Assembly: GCF_010470665.1 (NCBI RefSeq)
Contig: NZ_VOPZ01000014.1
Location: 1 to 64,000, forward strand
DNA from: Desulfovibrio sp. JC022
GTDB taxonomy: Bacteria; Desulfobacterota; Desulfovibrionia; Desulfovibrionales; Desulfovibrionaceae
Direction of reading: 5' to 3'
Length of the DNA stretch: 64,000 bases
Shown here: positions 63,775 through 64,000 of the stretch, piece by piece
Numbering within the stretch: the stretch's first letter is position 1
Layout: every line of letters starts with the position of its first letter
Notes under the pieces: generated by a model
Databases searched by the model: none
Told to the model about the DNA's origin: nothing
What the model saw: the letters and a program-made list of their open reading frames with translations, nothing else
Position numbers and translations under genes: made by a program

Positions 63775-64000
63775 GTAGTCTCCACCTCTATGAGAGTGCG
63801 CACAAATCCAGCCTCAAGTTTGGCAACCGCGCTACGTGCTGATTTTTCAGCTTCTGCGGCCTCATCCTGCATACGCAAAACCTCAGCCTCCAGTTCGCCG
63901 AGTTCCCCGGCAACTGCCGCACGGGATGAAACTCGCACAGCATCTCCCTTCTTAACCAACACGCCGCCATTCACCGCCAGATGGTGCGGCTCACCTTCAA
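63771..64000 (-). CDS. atpC: N-type ATPase epsilon subunit (partial, continues beyond window)
   Basis: The frame enters from the right edge of the window and ends at 63771, giving about 75 residues of the C-terminal part. H-H-L-A-V-N-G-G-V-L-V near its start is the characteristic strand of epsilon subunits, followed by a helical region rich in Ala and Glu (L-G-E-L-E-A-E-V). The helical tail is shorter and more acidic than in F-type epsilon. It overlaps atpQ by four bases. The beta subunit gene atpD should precede it outside the window. Confidence 0.88.
   Translation of the reverse strand, partial: EGEPHHLAVNGGVLVKKGDAVRVSSRAAVAGELGELEAEVLRMQDEAAEAEKSARSAVAKLEAGFVRTLIEVETT

Overview
The window looks like chromosome of a marine, free-living, sulfate-reducing deltaproteobacterium of the Desulfovibrionaceae (Maridesulfovibrio/Desulfovibrio type). 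This rests on gene content: an N-type sodium ATPase operon, a short CstA carrier, a ferredoxin-nitroreductase fusion, a Lap-type giant adhesin with its own type I secretion system, and intergenic repeats carrying CCTCCGGCGGC and CTTCG(C)CGCTTCG blocks of a kind I associate with these genomes. The assignment is inference; no rRNA or taxonomic marker gene is present.

Region 1 (1 to about 23.94 kb) is the right part of an integrated mobile element. Its right edge is a 3' half of a tRNA-Arg(TCT) gene (23892-23941) next to a tyrosine recombinase. It begins with an IS3-family transposase tail whose insertion clipped the end of a small gene; that gene has an intact paralogue next door. A YagK/YfjJ (inovirus Gp2-like) replication protein follows, with a repeat-rich non-coding stretch that could be an origin. 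Next comes a long plus-strand cluster: XRE repressor, ERF ssDNA annealing protein, CobS/MoxR-like AAA+ ATPase, DUF3150 protein, a zincin-like/vWA CobT-like protein, a split zinc-ribbon glycine-zipper protein, a lipoprotein, a WYL regulator, a TerB-like protein, a 541-aa membrane protein and a CASTOR/POLLUX-like channel. After it stand defence-like genes: a CoiA/DUF6035 nuclease, an AbiE toxin-antitoxin pair, and a DUF6933 / beta-CASP / ExK-nuclease trio. Four intrinsic-terminator-like hairpins lie in or between the ERF-to-vWA genes, one of them inside the vWA coding sequence.

Region 2 (24 to 31.6 kb) is ordinary backbone: a chemoreceptor, an HxlR regulator, an AhpD-like peroxidase, a radical SAM protein, a short-chain dehydrogenase, a ferredoxin-nitroreductase and a phosphatidylserine decarboxylase.

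Region 3 (32.3 to 49.4 kb) is one probable operon for a cell-surface adhesin: MotA/TolQ-like channel, TolC, 2594-aa Ig-repeat adhesin, MotB/ExbD-like partner, LapB-type ABC exporter, HlyD-type fusion protein, and a membrane sensor ending in a degenerate HD-GYP domain. An intrinsic terminator closes it. No LapG or LapD is present.

Region 4 (49.5 to 58.9 kb) holds an MscS-type channel, a LytTR/LytS two-component pair, a possible small toxin-antitoxin pair, a flavin reductase, and cstA. The cstA promoter carries a direct repeat matching the binding architecture of E. coli YpdB, so the LytTR/LytS pair probably controls cstA. A RHH/RelE pair and a frameshifted abortive-infection gene follow.

Region 5 (58.9 kb to the end, minus strand) is the N-ATPase operon in the order atpC-Q-R-B-E-F-A-G (atpD would lie beyond the window). 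An intergenic repeat sits between atpF and atpA and supplies the Shine-Dalgarno of atpA. A tRNA-like 3' half overlaps the end of atpG.
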